Made by a program: the position numbers and the translations under genes. A DNA stretch of 64,000 nucleotides from contig CM068830.1 in NCBI GenBank assembly GCA_028554795.2, forward strand, positions 47,878,227 to 47,942,226, written 5' to 3'. The notes below the pieces were generated by a model that saw only the letters and a program-made list of their open reading frames with translations, was not told the DNA's origin and did not search any database. Shown piece by piece: positions 48,046-59,033 of the stretch (the first letter of the stretch is position 1; every line of letters starts with the position of its first letter). The DNA is from Sinohyriopsis cumingii. Taxonomy: Eukaryota; Mollusca; Bivalvia; Unionida; Unionidae.

Positions 48046-48330
48046 CTATTTCTTTTCCTTCTCATCCTCATCATCATCGCCCCACATGGATTTGCCAATA
48101 TATCCAATAGCCTCAAAAGGTCCTGTAACGGTACGTCCAACTACTGATCCTGGCAAAGCACCTATTGTTTTTGCAGCCTTATCAGCATCACTTCCTCCGT
48201 TTTGTTCCCCATTTTCCACGGCGTCCTTAATTCCTCTGATAGGACCCGAAATCACCCCACCTACTGCGGCTACGGGTACCCAGATTGGAGCTGTTATTAT
48301 CGTCATAGCTTTCCTCATAAAGTCCGACAT
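48046..48330 (-). CDS. Small intact orphan protein (about 94 residues)
   Basis: An uninterrupted frame starts MSDFMRKAMTII and ends at TAG. The N-terminal third is hydrophobic and glycine-rich (WVPVAAVGGVISGPIRG). A hydrophilic middle (VENGEQNGGSDADKAA) is followed by a second amphipathic glycine-rich stretch (PGSVVGRTVTGPFEAIGYIG), and the last twelve residues are Asp/Glu/Lys. I prefer the Met at 48330 over the upstream Met at 48438: an AG just before it could be a splice acceptor, and the extra N-terminal residues have intron-like composition. A tttatt (aataaa on the coding strand) lies about 200 bases past the stop. The two glycine-rich segments could insert into or lie on membranes. The family is not recognised. 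Confidence 0.55.
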   Translation of the reverse strand: MSDFMRKAMTIITAPIWVPVAAVGGVISGPIRGIKDAVENGEQNGGSDADKAAKTIGALPGSVVGRTVTGPFEAIGYIGKSMWGDDDEDEKEKK

Positions 48331-48662
48331 CCTTAGTTTTATGGGATAAAATTGGAAGGTTTTTGCAATCTTCAAAAAATGATTCCCTTGATCTAATGGA
48401 AAATGAAAAAAACATTTTGAATACAGATCTTGTCCCACTTATTCCAGCTGCACGAAGGTCATGTTTTATGTCATGACTTTACGCATGCAATAACGTTTAT
48501 CCAGAAAAAAGTTTTATGTCAACCTTGAAGTGCCTGATATTTTTTCATAGTCTTGACAGTGATACTGTCACATGCACATGTCCCTAATAATAGCTATTAA
48601 AAACAAACAAAACCCATGAAATCAACTGAAGTGTATCGAGATGGTCATTGCTGATGCATATT

Positions 48663-48762
<100 letters not shown>

Positions 48763-48842
48763 AGCGTTTTCCGATATATAAGATCATATATTTTCTCTAG
48801 CCTATACCATTTCTCTACAAATTTCTTCCGATTCTTATTAAT

Positions 48843-49347
48843 GTGATATTTCCTTTCCTTGTCTCAACCCTTCTTTCAGCACATCTCCTCACGCAAACAA
48901 GATGTTGTTTCCACCATTCATCACCTGTACGACACGTCATGTCACATTTTTTAAAAGTGCAAAATGAAACTGAATGTATGATACCCATTATTTTAGGTAA
49001 CCTGACGGGTGGAACTGTGTTATCTAATCATCAATGCTTCTGACTGTGTATGTGTGTATGAACAAAAACAAGTCAGAAACCTTAAGGTTGAATTCAATAA
49101 AACGCGGTACGATTATTTTAGGACGTGCAATAAACATAAATACTTCGGGTTTGTTTGTGGACTACTTCATGAGTACTGCCACGCTGATTACTGCCATAAA
49201 CATGTAAAAGACTGCACACCATGCACCAAAAGGACGTTGATCACATGCATTCTTCTCCGATTTAGCTATGACGGGTCAAGGGAACAGTGCTTACAAGATC
49301 CAGGCAATACATCATGCACAAAAATAACAAGCAAACATATAAGATAA
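48843..49347 (+). CDS. Candidate secreted cysteine-rich protein (two overlapping frames)
   Basis: The first frame (48843-49043) starts [19 protein letters not shown], which has the shape of a signal peptide, and contains Asn-x-Thr sites. The second (49009-49347) overlaps it one frame away. It carries twelve cysteines with paired spacing ([20 protein letters not shown]) and ends after a Cys at TAA. Both look less random than their neighbours. They could be one gene with a frameshift or a short unrecognised intron at about 49.02 kb. No family is recognised and both could be fortuitous. Confidence 0.3.
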
Positions 49348-51003
49348 ATTACACAAACGCAACATAAATCACATTACACTGGTACATCAGCCTCCGAGTG
49401 TATCCAGAATTCAAAGACAATCATCCTCGAAAAATTAACAACATGACAGGCTTCTATATAGAATGGCTACGAAACCAAACCACGTGGAGTTTCCAAATCT
49501 TATAAGCACAGAATTCGAACTAGAACCAATCGGAGAAAAAAAGTGCAAATATTAATAGTTTAGATATTATGTTATTGCCTTCACAAATTCTGTTTGTGTT
49601 TCATTCAATGTTTAAAGTGGCAACAAAACTACTTTGACCACCTCCCCCACTTCCAAGACTATCTACAACAAAGGATGTTACATGACAATTTACATAATTG
49701 CTGTAGAAACCTAAGAGCATTCTCGTGCACGGCATGCATTTAATCACACAATAGTGACACCTGTATCAACATCCAGCCAGTCTAGTCAAAGAACAAGGTT
49801 GTACAATAAAACAGAATTTCAGTATTACAACATTTAAAACACAAGTCAGCCAAACTGCAAATGCAACTCATCTTTCTTCAGTAAAAGCATATATTGTGAC
49901 GGGGATAGATGTTAGTATGACAGAACCTATACAGTGCGCTTCTGTACTAATAATGTCACTATATTTGTATTTGTGTACACAGGGTGTATCTGCCTTTGCA
50001 TGCACAATATTTATTATTGATTTTATGTCAAACTGGGCCAAATAAATTACATACGCAAGCATCGCTGGTGACTTGAAAGCCCTCCTTTGTGATGAAAACT
50101 GCTTTAGACATACCAAATTTAGATGACGAAAAATATGAACTGGGATTTCATCATTCTTGTAGGGCTTTCGATCTAATTTGCTTCTCTTTATATATTATAT
50201 AACTGTTCAATTTAGACATCTTCAACTCTGATCGTAACTACTTTAGAAGTTACGTTACCCACCTAATCCTTCATCTGCGTGTAGGTGAAGTTATCGACTC
50301 CAGTTGATACTACGGTAGAAAGATTACAATGCATTGTGAAAAACATCTTACAGAGATTTCGTTAGTGGTAAGTAACGGGGAAAGAGGACCCCAAATTTGT
50401 ATTTGGTTCGAATAAATAAATAATGTGAAGTGAACACGGGTTGGCACTTTGTCTCTCTTTTTTTTATTTCGACATCCTTGGGTAACAGTCGCTATCACTG
50501 AAGAGTTTTAATCTATTTTAATATAGGATAAACCTTTGTACAATGTTCTGTAGTTTGCTTGTTGGGTTTAAAGCCATTTCTTAACGCAGGATAGACTATA
50601 TGGCTGCCAATATAACAGGTGAAGGAAGAACCCGGACAAAAATTGACAAGTACTACCGACTCACGTGAAGAAACTGGCAAGCTATCTCACATAACCACAT
50701 TGGTTGAGCTCGAAACTCAAATCAAGAACAGAGGTGAGATGGCAGTGATGGGTAAAGGCGAACGCTTTAGATCACTAGTCCACCCGAGACGCCGTTTTTT
50801 CCCTACAAGCAAACTTAAACTCCACGTTTCTTGAAACTCTCTCGCAACTTTTGAAAAGAAATACTATCTTTATTATTAGCTTTTCACTTTTTTCCGTCCC
50901 TTTGATTCTAATTTTGGTATAGGTTACATGTATATTGTTTTAGAGTCTCGTCGATGCTGGAACACTGCCTTACTTCCCATCTTAATTCGTCAATCAATAT
51001 CAT
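49348..51003. other. Interval without recognisable genes
   Basis: Frames such as 49868-50116 (-) and 50619-50834 (+) have no motif and no convincing splice sites. No repeat array is seen. Confidence 0.4.
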
Positions 51004-51140
51004 CGGCAAACATGGTTATGGATATAAAATAGTATTGCGGAATTGGCAACGGGTAGAAGGCGGAATCTAGTCCGCATATTTTCCGCACAATACCTGTTGC
51101 CGATTACGCATTCCACCTTTTATTCATAACCGGCAAACAT
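51004..51140. mobile_element. MITE with 10-bp target-site duplication
   Basis: The direct repeat cggcaaacat at 51004-51013 and 51131-51140 is perfect. Between them the 117-bp element has inverted ends: ggttatggat...ggcaac on the left pairs imperfectly over about 37 bases with gttgcc...attcataacc on the right. A 10-bp duplication fits a Mutator-like origin (usual duplications 9-11 bp). It has no coding capacity. Confidence 0.7.
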
Positions 51141-51199
51141 AAGTGTTCCGGAAACTGAGATTCATGTATGTATCATACTGTGTACGAACATGAAAAGAC

Positions 51200-51230
<31 letters not shown>
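51200..51230. repeat. (AAT)n microsatellite
   Basis: About ten AAT units just downstream of the MITE. Confidence 0.95.
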
Positions 51231-52420
51231 TTTCATGAGTAGACAAAAAGTTCATTTCTTTTTAAATCATTGTCCCACAAATACACTTTAAATGCTTATT
51301 ATCATTATCTTCGCGATAGATTTTAGATCTGACTGGTTGAAGTCTCAGGCCTTGGGTACTTCTTGAGTGACAGCCAAAATTATAAGCATTATAATTTAGT
51401 GATTACCTTAATGAGGTACTACATATAGGATGTCACACGAAAAATATGCAGTTGAAGATAACACATCACACAAAATACAATGTTTGGTCATTAATATGAA
51501 ACATCTACGACTGAATGAACATATTTATTCCTTTTTTTAACTGCCGTCGTCAGAAAGGTCTGGCCAGGATGCATATCACATGGAACAATATACGGGTACT
51601 TGTGGTAAACATAAATAATTAATCTGCATTAGTACAGTATTAACTAAAGGTAACAATGATCTTCTTTGGTTGCAATGGTATTGTACTAACATAAACTCAG
51701 TTAATAGTATAATGATTTTCACATATACGGCATCCAGTTAGGGAACTTAATCACAAAAGTTCAATCCAGTCAACGAAATATTAATAATAAGTCACCGAGA
51801 CCTCTTTTTGCAACTAGGATGTATTACTTATAAAGATGCCTATTCATTATTCTAGGACGGATATTATGGATATAACGTCCCCCAAACTCTCGTATCGTCA
51901 TCAGCTAACTGTAAAAACTTCAAGTCATAAAAGGATGTTTAGATCCTGCTAAGCTTCTTTTAGTTACGGGTTTGGTACTAACATAAATGCATATCATCAT
52001 CAATTTTAATTTTTTTTCCTTTATATTTTCATACACATTTTACAAAATTGTTATATCTACGCCTTTTATCCTTGAGATTGTTGTTCTACATGTTTGCGTT
52101 ATCAAAGGGCTTGTCATTTTGTTGCGATTCTTTAAGAACTTATCTTTTCATATCTTATCTTATCGACAGTAATCTGATGGCGTGCTATTAATCATATGCT
52201 TGCATACCTGCCTATGATTCTAGCATAAGACGTGCCTAAGAAACGAATATCAACATACAAAATGTAACCCAGGTGAGAAGACATAAGGTTAGCCAGGACA
52301 TATTTATGCACTGAGTAGTCTTCACAAGTTCTATCATCAGCCAACGGTCAAGCTAAGCCTTTAGATGTTTGCCATGGATACCTGACCACTCTGTTACGCT
52401 TTCTTGAAAGCCTGAGTATG
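51231..52420. other. Interval without recognisable genes
   Basis: No coding or repeat signal stands out before the LINE remnant at 52.4 kb. Confidence 0.4.
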
Positions 52421-52434
52421 GCTGTTGATGAAAT

Positions 52435-53520
52435 ATGTTGCTGCAATATTGAAGGATTTATCTAAGGCATTTGACTGTCTACCTCGTGATAGTGTAATCT
52501 GCAAGTTAAGGTGTCATATGACTCAGTAGGGCTCTTACTGAGCTATCTGTCGAACCAAAAGCAGCAAATTAAGTTGCATGGCGTCTTGAGTAATTGAACT
52601 GAAATTCAGAAAAGGGTTGCTCATTGATATATCCTTGGTTCATTACTTTTAGTGCTTTTATCAATGATATATTCTAAATTATTACACATGGCTCTTTAAC
52701 TAATTATCCCAATAATTAAGACTTTGTCCGTTTCCTCCCCGGATTTTGACACTGATTTACATGCCTTAAGGAGACTCCAACATTCAGATTGACTGGTTCA
52801 CTGCTAACAAAATCCAATCCAACCAGGAAAACTTTCAAGGATGTGTGTTGAAAGACATTCAGCATGAAGCCTGTACTAAATATAAGCATCATGCTGCCAT
52901 AAACTAAGAAGAAACTGTTAAACCACTAGGAACTGACACTGACTATCAACTGCAATTCGATTCACATGTAAGTAATTTATGTAGGAAAGCCTCAAGGCAA
53001 AGAACTGTCCTAAAACGTATTCGTCAGAGCTCACTAGACTAAAAATAACTGACAATCATATATATATATCCTCTCTATTTTTAATTTCTGTCTCTTAGCA
53101 TGGCATTTCTGCAGCGACATGAACACTTCGAAACTTGAAAAAATAGAAGAGCATGTTATGAAATTTGTGTAGGACGACTACACAAGCAGCTATCATACAC
53201 TCTTACTTATCGCAAAAGTGTCAACCCTAAAGGTGCGCAGACTTCGTGTTATGGCCTCCTGGGAGACTTCCAAAATTCTGAATAAACTTGCTCCCAAATG
53301 GTTTGATGATTTAATATGTTTTAAAACACAATAAATGCAATTTAAGATCTTCAAATAGTTTAAATGCCCCAAGAATTAAAACCTGAACATTTGGCACAAA
53401 ACCCTTTAGATACGCAGCTGCCACTATATGGAATGAGCTGCAAAATCTCTTTAGAGAGCAATCAAATTTTAATTCATTTAGATCTTTAATTCCATCCTGG
53501 AATTATAGACTGTAAATGTA
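52435..53520 (+). pseudogene. LINE reverse transcriptase remnant (second type)
   Basis: LKDLSKAFDCLPRDSVICKL marks the RT palm. Frameshifted pieces follow: LIYMP and SNIQIDWFTANKIQSN, ETVKPLGTDTDYQLQFDSHV, then NLCRKASRQRTVLKRIRQSS. The end is PFRYAAATIWNELQNLFREQ and SFRSLIPSWNY. These are the landmarks of Jockey/CR1/RTE-like LINE proteins in the right order, and clearly differ from the L1/Tx1-like copy at 39-41 kb. The YxDD region is lost among stops, and the 5' part is absent. Confidence 0.75.
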
Positions 53521-54023
53521 ATATCTGTAAATCATAACCCATCCACCTCGCCATGACAACGACAGCAAATGCTTGTGTTCTTTTTTTTTTTTACGTTTAT
53601 GTATCCTCGTCTATCAAGTGCCCTACTTTTAGTTCCTTTCCTTTTAGGTAAGGTCTAAACTGCATAGAAACGTGGTTTTCTTTAAATCCTAATGTAGCTC
53701 TTCTTAATTTAATTTATACTCAATTTTTTACCAATTGTATTTTTTTTAAATTATCCTAAAATTGATCTTTTAATTTATCCAGATACTACTTTTACTTTTC
53801 GCTTTTAAAATGATATGCTTACTGGTATCTGAAGTTTGCAATACGTGTTATGTTCAATTAATTTATTATACTATGTTTTAATGTCTTGTTAATAATGAAT
53901 GTTTGTTTTATGTAATGTCAGTAAAAAGTTCATTATAGCTAATGTTGAATTGTTGTTTTTAAATCATGCCGACGTTAAATAGATCTTATCTTACCTGTAG
54001 GTCACTAACCTTCTTTTTCTTGA

Positions 54024-54025
<2 letters not shown>
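53521..54025. other. AT-rich tail after the LINE; no gene
   Basis: A T-run at 53582-53592 and AT-rich sequence, possibly the LINE 3' untranslated region. Nothing coding is seen. Confidence 0.4.
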
Positions 54026-54076
<51 letters not shown>

Positions 54077-54082
54077 TGTGTG
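54026..54082. repeat. (TG)n microsatellite
   Basis: About 28 TG dinucleotides with one interruption, at the 3' end of the SINE that follows on the - strand. Confidence 0.95.
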
Positions 54083-54094
54083 TTTTAAAGTAGT

Positions 54095-54376
54095 TTTAAC
54101 AAATTTGATGTCATATCGCTATGATGTCTGCAGGTGTGGCAGTTTATGGTGGACTGGGGCATAATGTCGCAAACATGTAACATGATGTCCTACCCAGTCA
54201 CGTTATCCTGACACCAGGCCAACCAGTCCTAACACTAACCTCTTAATGCTGAGCGCCTAGCGAGGCAGCTGTTAGTACCATTTTGTTTAATAAGTCTTTT
54301 ATATGGCTCGGCCGGGGTTTGAACCGGTGACCTTCTGCATCTATGGCAGACGCTTTAACCACTAGGCCACCGAAGC
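54095..54376 (-). mobile_element. tRNA-derived SINE with recognisable head and body
   Basis: On the - strand the first 72 bases (54376 to 54305) look like a tRNA. The A box reads tggcctagtgg, a perfect 5-bp anticodon stem tctgc/gcaga follows, and the B box reads ggttcaaaccc. Six of seven acceptor pairs remain. Base 33 is A instead of T and the T-stem has mismatches, so it is a SINE head and not a working tRNA. The body (54300 to 54095) matches the copy at 5168-5315. The TG run lies at its 3' end. Confidence 0.8.
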
Positions 54377-54639
54377 AGTATCATTCTTAAACAGGTGTGG
54401 TATTGAACTCGATGCATACAATGATCTAGTCTAATGATTCGAGCATGAACAGCTAAAACACATCAGTTAACTAAATCAAGGGCACGTGAAAAATGAATTG
54501 TAGTGGCCTGCAGTTCTTACGAGTGTGTGATCCTCATCAGAATGTATGCCCTAGGGAAAATTCATAATTCTGGATATAATAGGCTATATATAAAGAAAAA
54601 ACATCTACGTGAGCATGAGCTACTGGAAAAACTCCATCT

Positions 54640-55160
54640 AAGCAAGTAAATGTGAATCGTGAGTCACAGTGACATTATTTTGTTCTACGTGTGAGTCACT
54701 AATATAGATTCATATAGTAGATTAGTTTGATGAGTCTATCATGCTCTAGAGAAATAAACTTAAAACGCAGAATGTGCCGAAGTAAGTGATGCATGAAATA
54801 TGGGTTACAGTGACCTACGTTTGTGATCAGGGTCACTACACATACAGGGTGCAGTACACTTCAGTAAAGATCTGCTCACCACGTTTCATGATTCCACGTA
54901 TAAACGTATGTATACACTGTGCAAACAATTACGTGGTTATCAGATACAAGCAAATAGTTAATTTAAGCCTTTAAAATGTGAGATGTAGGTCAAAGTGATT
55001 TTTGTTGCAATGGTGTGGTACGAATAGTGATGCATCCAATTACAAAATTTAATAATGTTATCTTGAACAGAGTTTGAGAGATAAACTTAAAACAAAATTT
55101 AACCCAACTCAGTGCAGTCTAAGATGTGGGTCACAATGATCTACTTTTGTAGACAGCGCC
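54640..55160. repeat. Diverged tandem repeats around gtcacagtgac
   Basis: Related blocks lie at about 54661 (gagtcacagtgac), 54802 (gggttacagtgacctacg), 54988 (ggtcaaagtgat) and 55126 (gggtcacaatgatctac). Each is followed by similar sequence, and ataaacttaaaac recurs at 54752 and 55081. Spacing is 138-186 bases. The array runs up to the left edge of the virus-like cluster. Confidence 0.55.
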
Positions 55161-55199
55161 CTCGTTGCTGCTATCAATTAAAAAAAGTTATATCAGATA

Positions 55200-55552
55200 A
55201 TGACGATAGGAGAAGCTTATACAACACGTCTAGCTCGAGAGCGACTAGGAGCAATTAATAAATATCTACCACTGAGAGACGCTGTTAAGGAAAACTACAA
55301 GCAAGACAAGAATCTCAAGTTGAATATGCATAAGGCACAAAACAATTATTTAGATCCGTTACAAAAGCTACCGAGGGAGTTACAACAGTAATTAGAGAGG
55401 GTCTTCTTCCATCAGTCAAACAAACCGCTGAACAAATTGCAAAGATAGCTGCAGCTCAACCTCAACCATTTCCTCAACTTGAAGATGAAGGTGAAGAAAC
55501 ACTTGAAGGTGCTGTTGGTGAAAAACCAAAAAAGGAGAAAAAGAGGAGTTGA
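55200..55552 (+). pseudogene. First gene of the element: helical protein with acidic, then basic end
   Basis: It starts MTIGEAYTTRLARERLGAI and runs about 53 codons before a one-base frame change near 55355. It then continues as VTKATEGVTTVIREGLLPSV with an Ala/Gln/Pro-rich stretch, an acidic patch (LEDEGEETLEGA) and a lysine-rich end (KPKKEKKRS) before TGA. It is predicted helical with no membrane segment. Virion-associated or scaffold function is plausible by position, but nothing specific is recognised. Confidence 0.45.
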
Positions 55553-55559
55553 TTTTAGG

Positions 55560-56248
55560 GAAAAATTTACTAAAGAGGGTATGCAAGAAATACAAAACCA
55601 TAAATTGAAAAATAGACAGGAAAAAAGCAAGTCTGGTGAGTTTGCTGCCGAAAATTATCATTCAAGAGATAAGTCTTTAAAACCCAAATACGTTGCAAAA
55701 AGTAGATAATGACACATGGAACGTTTGGGTGTTTAAAATAAATCAAAATGTTGATCATATAGACAAAGAAAATACTGATTATAAAATTTATTCAGAAGGA
55801 GTAAAAAGTTATAATAAAACACTAAAAGAACAAAAAAGAACAAGAAAAAGAACAGAAACGAAAAGAAAAGGAACAAAAACGAGAACAGAAACCAAAAGAA
55901 AAAGAACAAACAATATTGCAGCGACAACATCCTAAGCAAGAGCCTTCCTATCAACTTCCTCCACAATTGCAACAAACGGAAGAAGAATATTTTCCATAAG
56001 AAGAAGAAACGTATTATTCAGATAATCTTTCTGGTGCTACTGGTAGCGGTTTTACTACAAGAAGTGATCTTGTTACTTCATGCCCTAACAATATTCTCTC
56101 CGACGTAGAACGACTAGAAGTTCTCATAGGAGGAAAACGAGCCGGTAACAATTCTCCAGAAATAATCAATGAAGCAGCTGATATTTGACGACGATTGTTC
56201 ACAGGCGGTGTCATGGATATTAACATTTATCGGGAACGTAAATGGTAA
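55560..56248 (+). pseudogene. Second gene of the element: charged protein with conserved helical C-terminus
   Basis: The pieces are, in order: a Lys/Glu-rich part up to KSLKPKYVAKS (to 55709), DNTWNVWVFKINQNVDHIDK (from 55708), a long low-complexity Lys/Glu/Gln run (55830-55920), and a C-terminal part with SGFTTRSDLVTSCPNNILSD. That part continues as ERLEVLIGGKRAGNNSPEI and ends at TAA 56248. The Leu-Ile-Gly..Ala-Gly-Asn-Asn-Ser end is seen in proteins of related virus-like elements that lack a known role. There are at least three frame changes and a stop near 56187. Confidence 0.45.
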
Positions 56249-56257
56249 GTAAATAAG

Positions 56258-56755
56258 ATGATCATACACGATGGTGAACGCAGACCTGTAATGATCAGAG
56301 CAGTAAACTCACGATTACCTGTATATGAAGCATATTACGGAGACGGACTTGGTGATGTTGTTCAGGGATTATTCAGAGAGATGGCTCCAAAGGCAGGACC
56401 GATTGCAAAACAATTATCAATGAAAGCTATAGACGTTATTCGTGAAAACGCTCCTGGTGCAGTTGCGAATGCTGCTGGTAAAGCCTTCACGGCGATCAAA
56501 GACAGAATAGCACGACTATTACGCAGACGGCTGACGGTCCAACCACAGCAACCAGTAAAATTGCCATCCACTGAGGTTTGGCCGGCGGATGTCAGTAAAA
56601 TAATAAACCAGGCCGCAAATCAAAAACTAGCAGCCTTGATAAATCAAGATGTGTCGCCACTAACAGAAAAAGAACAAGAAAAAGATATAACCGCAAGTCT
56701 GATAGCTGGAAGTGGTCTTCGTACTCATTTGACAAGGTCAAAACACAGACGGTAA
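56258..56755 (+). CDS. Basic minor virion-type protein (165 residues, intact)
   Basis: This is one of the few unbroken frames of the element. It starts MIIHDGERRPVMIRAVNSRL ten bases after the previous stop. Residues 25-75 are alanine-rich and helical (REMAPKAGPIAKQ). Residues 88-93 form an arginine patch (ARLLRRRL), and the end has SGLRTHLTRSKHRR. A short basic protein placed before the capsid gene with a Gly-Ser-Gly-Leu tail is typical of minor capsid or core proteins in such elements, and a membrane-active or DNA-condensing role is possible. The function is inferred from layout. Confidence 0.5.
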   Translation: MIIHDGERRPVMIRAVNSRLPVYEAYYGDGLGDVVQGLFREMAPKAGPIAKQLSMKAIDVIRENAPGAVANAAGKAFTAIKDRIARLLRRRLTVQPQQPVKLPSTEVWPADVSKIINQAANQKLAALINQDVSPLTEKEQEKDITASLIAGSGLRTHLTRSKHRR

Positions 56756-56771
56756 ATAATCCATTCACCAT

Positions 56772-58204
56772 TTGGAAAAACGCTTTTATAATAAAATGTT
56801 TAAGCGTATATCTGACCTAGCATTTGACGTAGATCCACCAGTTAGAAAAGACGAGTCTGTGCGTGATTATCAGTATTATTCTTATGATGCGCGCACACCC
56901 GAGGCACGAGGAAGAATTGAATTACAAGTTCAGGATACAAGTAGATATTTCCTACCCTCTGAGGCATTTATCGAAGTTGAAGGGAGACTTACAAAAGCAG
57001 ATGATACAGCATACGGAGATGGCGATCAAGTTGGTTTTTGTTAACAATGGCATAATGGCGTTATTTAACAGAGCCACATACTCGATTGATGGAAAGGATA
57101 TTGAATCATGTCTTGAAAATGTCGATGTTGCCATGACGATACTTGGTCTTGCAAGATACTCCGACGACTATACGAGATCGTCTGGTCCAACAATGATGTT
57201 TGCAAAAGACACAGCTGACTTTCCCAATGGTAATCAATATATTATAAGACGACCAAAAAAAGCACACTGCCCCCGCCGATGATGCAGATGTAGGGCCTGT
57301 GGTCATAAATGTTAATTCAGAATTCAACTTGGGTTTTGCTTCACGCCGAGCAAAGTTGAACGCCGACGAGGAGTTTTCATGCGCAATTCCAGTGACCCAT
57401 ATTTTTGGATTTTGCAGAGATGGTAGAAAGGTTATATTCGGCGCTAAACACACAGTAGTACTTGTTAGAAAACCCACTGACAATGATGCAATATGGCATC
57501 CTGCTGGAGTTGATGATGGTAAAATAACACTAACAAAACTATCACTGTGGACGCCAGTAATGACTCCATAGCTTGCTGAAGAACAGCGATTACTTTCTTT
57601 TATGAACACAGGTGGTAAATCGATGCTATCATGGCTTACAATGTCCACAGATAGTGCCCCCGTTAACGCCGCTGGTTTTTTCCCGTGGCAAATAGCATCA
57701 CAGAAGTGAGTGACAGCACCTCGACATATATTTATCGCGCTTCAGGTAAATACCAGAGTAGGCAGACATGAAGGAAATCCAATGGTATTTGACTCACTGG
57801 GAGTTTCTGAAGTTGCTTTGAGGATAAACGGACATCAAGAAACTTCAGAAGAAATATTGCTGGATTTTGAACACAATCATGTTGTACGTGCATATCATCG
57901 ATTAATGTCGTATATGGGACGTATTCAAAACGTAGACACTGGTTTGCAAATATCTCAGCGCGATTTTACAACAATGTATCTGATTTATCACTTCTCGCTG
58001 AAACATTTAGATTTATTTAGGCAATCTGTCATTGATATACACTTCCCAACTAGTGTAGCTCGAATACCAGCAGCAGTAGTTTGTCCACCTGCTCTTCCTG
58101 GTGGTGCTAGAGCAATCGCGGTCATTCTTAGCGACAAAGCAATGTTACTTGAATGTGTTGGTCGTCGAATGAAAGTCATTGATGCACCAGTAGAAAATAT
58201 GTAA
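56772..58204 (+). pseudogene. Major capsid protein, double-jelly-roll type
   Basis: Pieces in order: 56772-57044 (FKRISDLAFDVDPPVRKDES, then RGRIELQVQDTSRYFLPSEA), 57043-57285 (NNGIMALFNRATYSIDGKDI), and 57270-57571 (FNLGFASRRAKLNADEEFSC, then IPVTHIFGFCRDGRKVIFGA and GKITLTKLSLWTP). The rest runs to TAA 58204 (GFFPWQIASQ, RHIFIALQVNTRVGRHEG, NPMVFDSLGVSEVALRING). This is the signature of double-jelly-roll-like capsid proteins found in many invertebrate virus-like integrations, near the usual length of about 470 residues. It would form the icosahedral shell. Two frameshifts (about 57030 and 57260) and two stops (57571, 57706) disable it. The codon at 56772 is TTG where an ATG before Glu-Lys-Arg-Phe would be expected. 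Confidence 0.75.
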
Positions 58205-58240
58205 CTAGCGATGATTTAAAAATACGAGTATTATCATAAA

Positions 58241-58573
58241 ATGTCATCATATTATCATGTTAGTGTCAGTCTGACTCCTGGCCAGATTAAAAAACTGCAT
58301 TCCGCATCAGTGAAAAAATCCAGAACTACAATAACGCTAATGCACAATCAAACTACAGGCGGTGAAAACAAGTTATCACTGACAGAACGCAGTATATTTC
58401 CACTTCTTGCAGCAATACCAGCGCTGATAGCCGCCGCAGCCCCAGCCGTTGCAAAAGCGGCCGCATTAGGTGCTGTTGGAACCGCTGATGGAATTACATT
58501 AAAAAAAGCCACGGGACAGGGCTTACGACTTCCAGGAACTTACCCTCGAGGAAATGGTCTGAGACTTCCATGA
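58241..58573 (+). CDS. Small alanine-rich virion-type protein with GLRLP repeats (110 residues)
   Basis: The frame is unbroken. It starts MSSYYHVSVSLTPGQIKKLH, the Ser-Leu-Thr-Pro-Gly-Gln box seen at the start of a family of small proteins that accompany the capsid gene in such elements. Residues 47-75 are a hydrophobic alanine helix (AIPALIAAAAPAVAKAAALG), suited to contact membrane. The C-terminus carries GLRLPGTYPRGNGLRLP with a repeated pentapeptide. Its last four bases (ATGA) also hold the start codon of the protease frame. A minor capsid or penetration role is inferred. Confidence 0.55.
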   Translation: MSSYYHVSVSLTPGQIKKLHSASVKKSRTTITLMHNQTTGGENKLSLTERSIFPLLAAIPALIAAAAPAVAKAAALGAVGTADGITLKKATGQGLRLPGTYPRGNGLRLP

Positions 58574-59015
58574 ACACTTCGTCAAAAACCAGCGGTTTTA
58601 CACCGATGTCAAATTTTGATTTACTTGATGCTGCTAAGCAACTAAAAATAAAAAACTTTAGATGTGTTTTATGCGCGATCAGTTACCACAACAACCAAAC
58701 AACACCGAGAAGGGTATTATTAATCTCGATAACAGCACTGGACTTGGAACACACTGGGTAGCACACGCGATTGATTCGCGTGTAATTGTTTATTTCGATT
58801 CGTATGGATTAGCTCCACTGCAGGAATTTATCAACTATGTCACACATGCAAGGACCCCGGTTTGTTATTCAACGCTACCAACACAAACACTAACCGACCC
58901 GCCGATATGTGGCCGTGAGGTAATTGCTGTACTCGATGCTATATCAAAATCAGCGCTGACACCTCACAAGTCGTGCATGAAAATACAAGTGCAGTATTTA
59001 AAAAACGTAATTTAG
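58570..59015 (+). pseudogene. Adenain-like cysteine protease
   Basis: The start is at 58570 or, more likely by family length, the Met at 58606 (MSNFDLLDAAKQLKIKNFR). After one frameshift near 58660 the frame continues with LPQQPNNTEKGIINLDNS. GTHWVAHA follows, holding the catalytic His, then VYFDSYGLAPLQEF with the Asp/Ser-Tyr-Gly loop, and PPICGREVIAVLDAI with the nucleophile Cys. This His-Asp-Cys order with Gly-Thr-His-Trp and Phe-Asp-Ser-Tyr-Gly is that of the adenovirus-like proteases of Polintons, which mature capsid proteins. Relatives usually have a second Cys or His two to three residues after Cys-Gly. Apart from the frameshift all catalytic positions remain. Confidence 0.7.
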
Positions 59016-59033
59016 ATGCTCTGTAAATAAATA

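Noticed and set aside
54305-54376. Possible functional tRNA gene
   Set aside because: The A and B boxes are good, but the anticodon loop lacks T33, the T-stem is mismatched and the SINE body follows directly.
57106-57648. 180-codon - strand frame inside the capsid gene
   Set aside because: It is an antisense shadow; the + strand carries the recognisable capsid landmarks.
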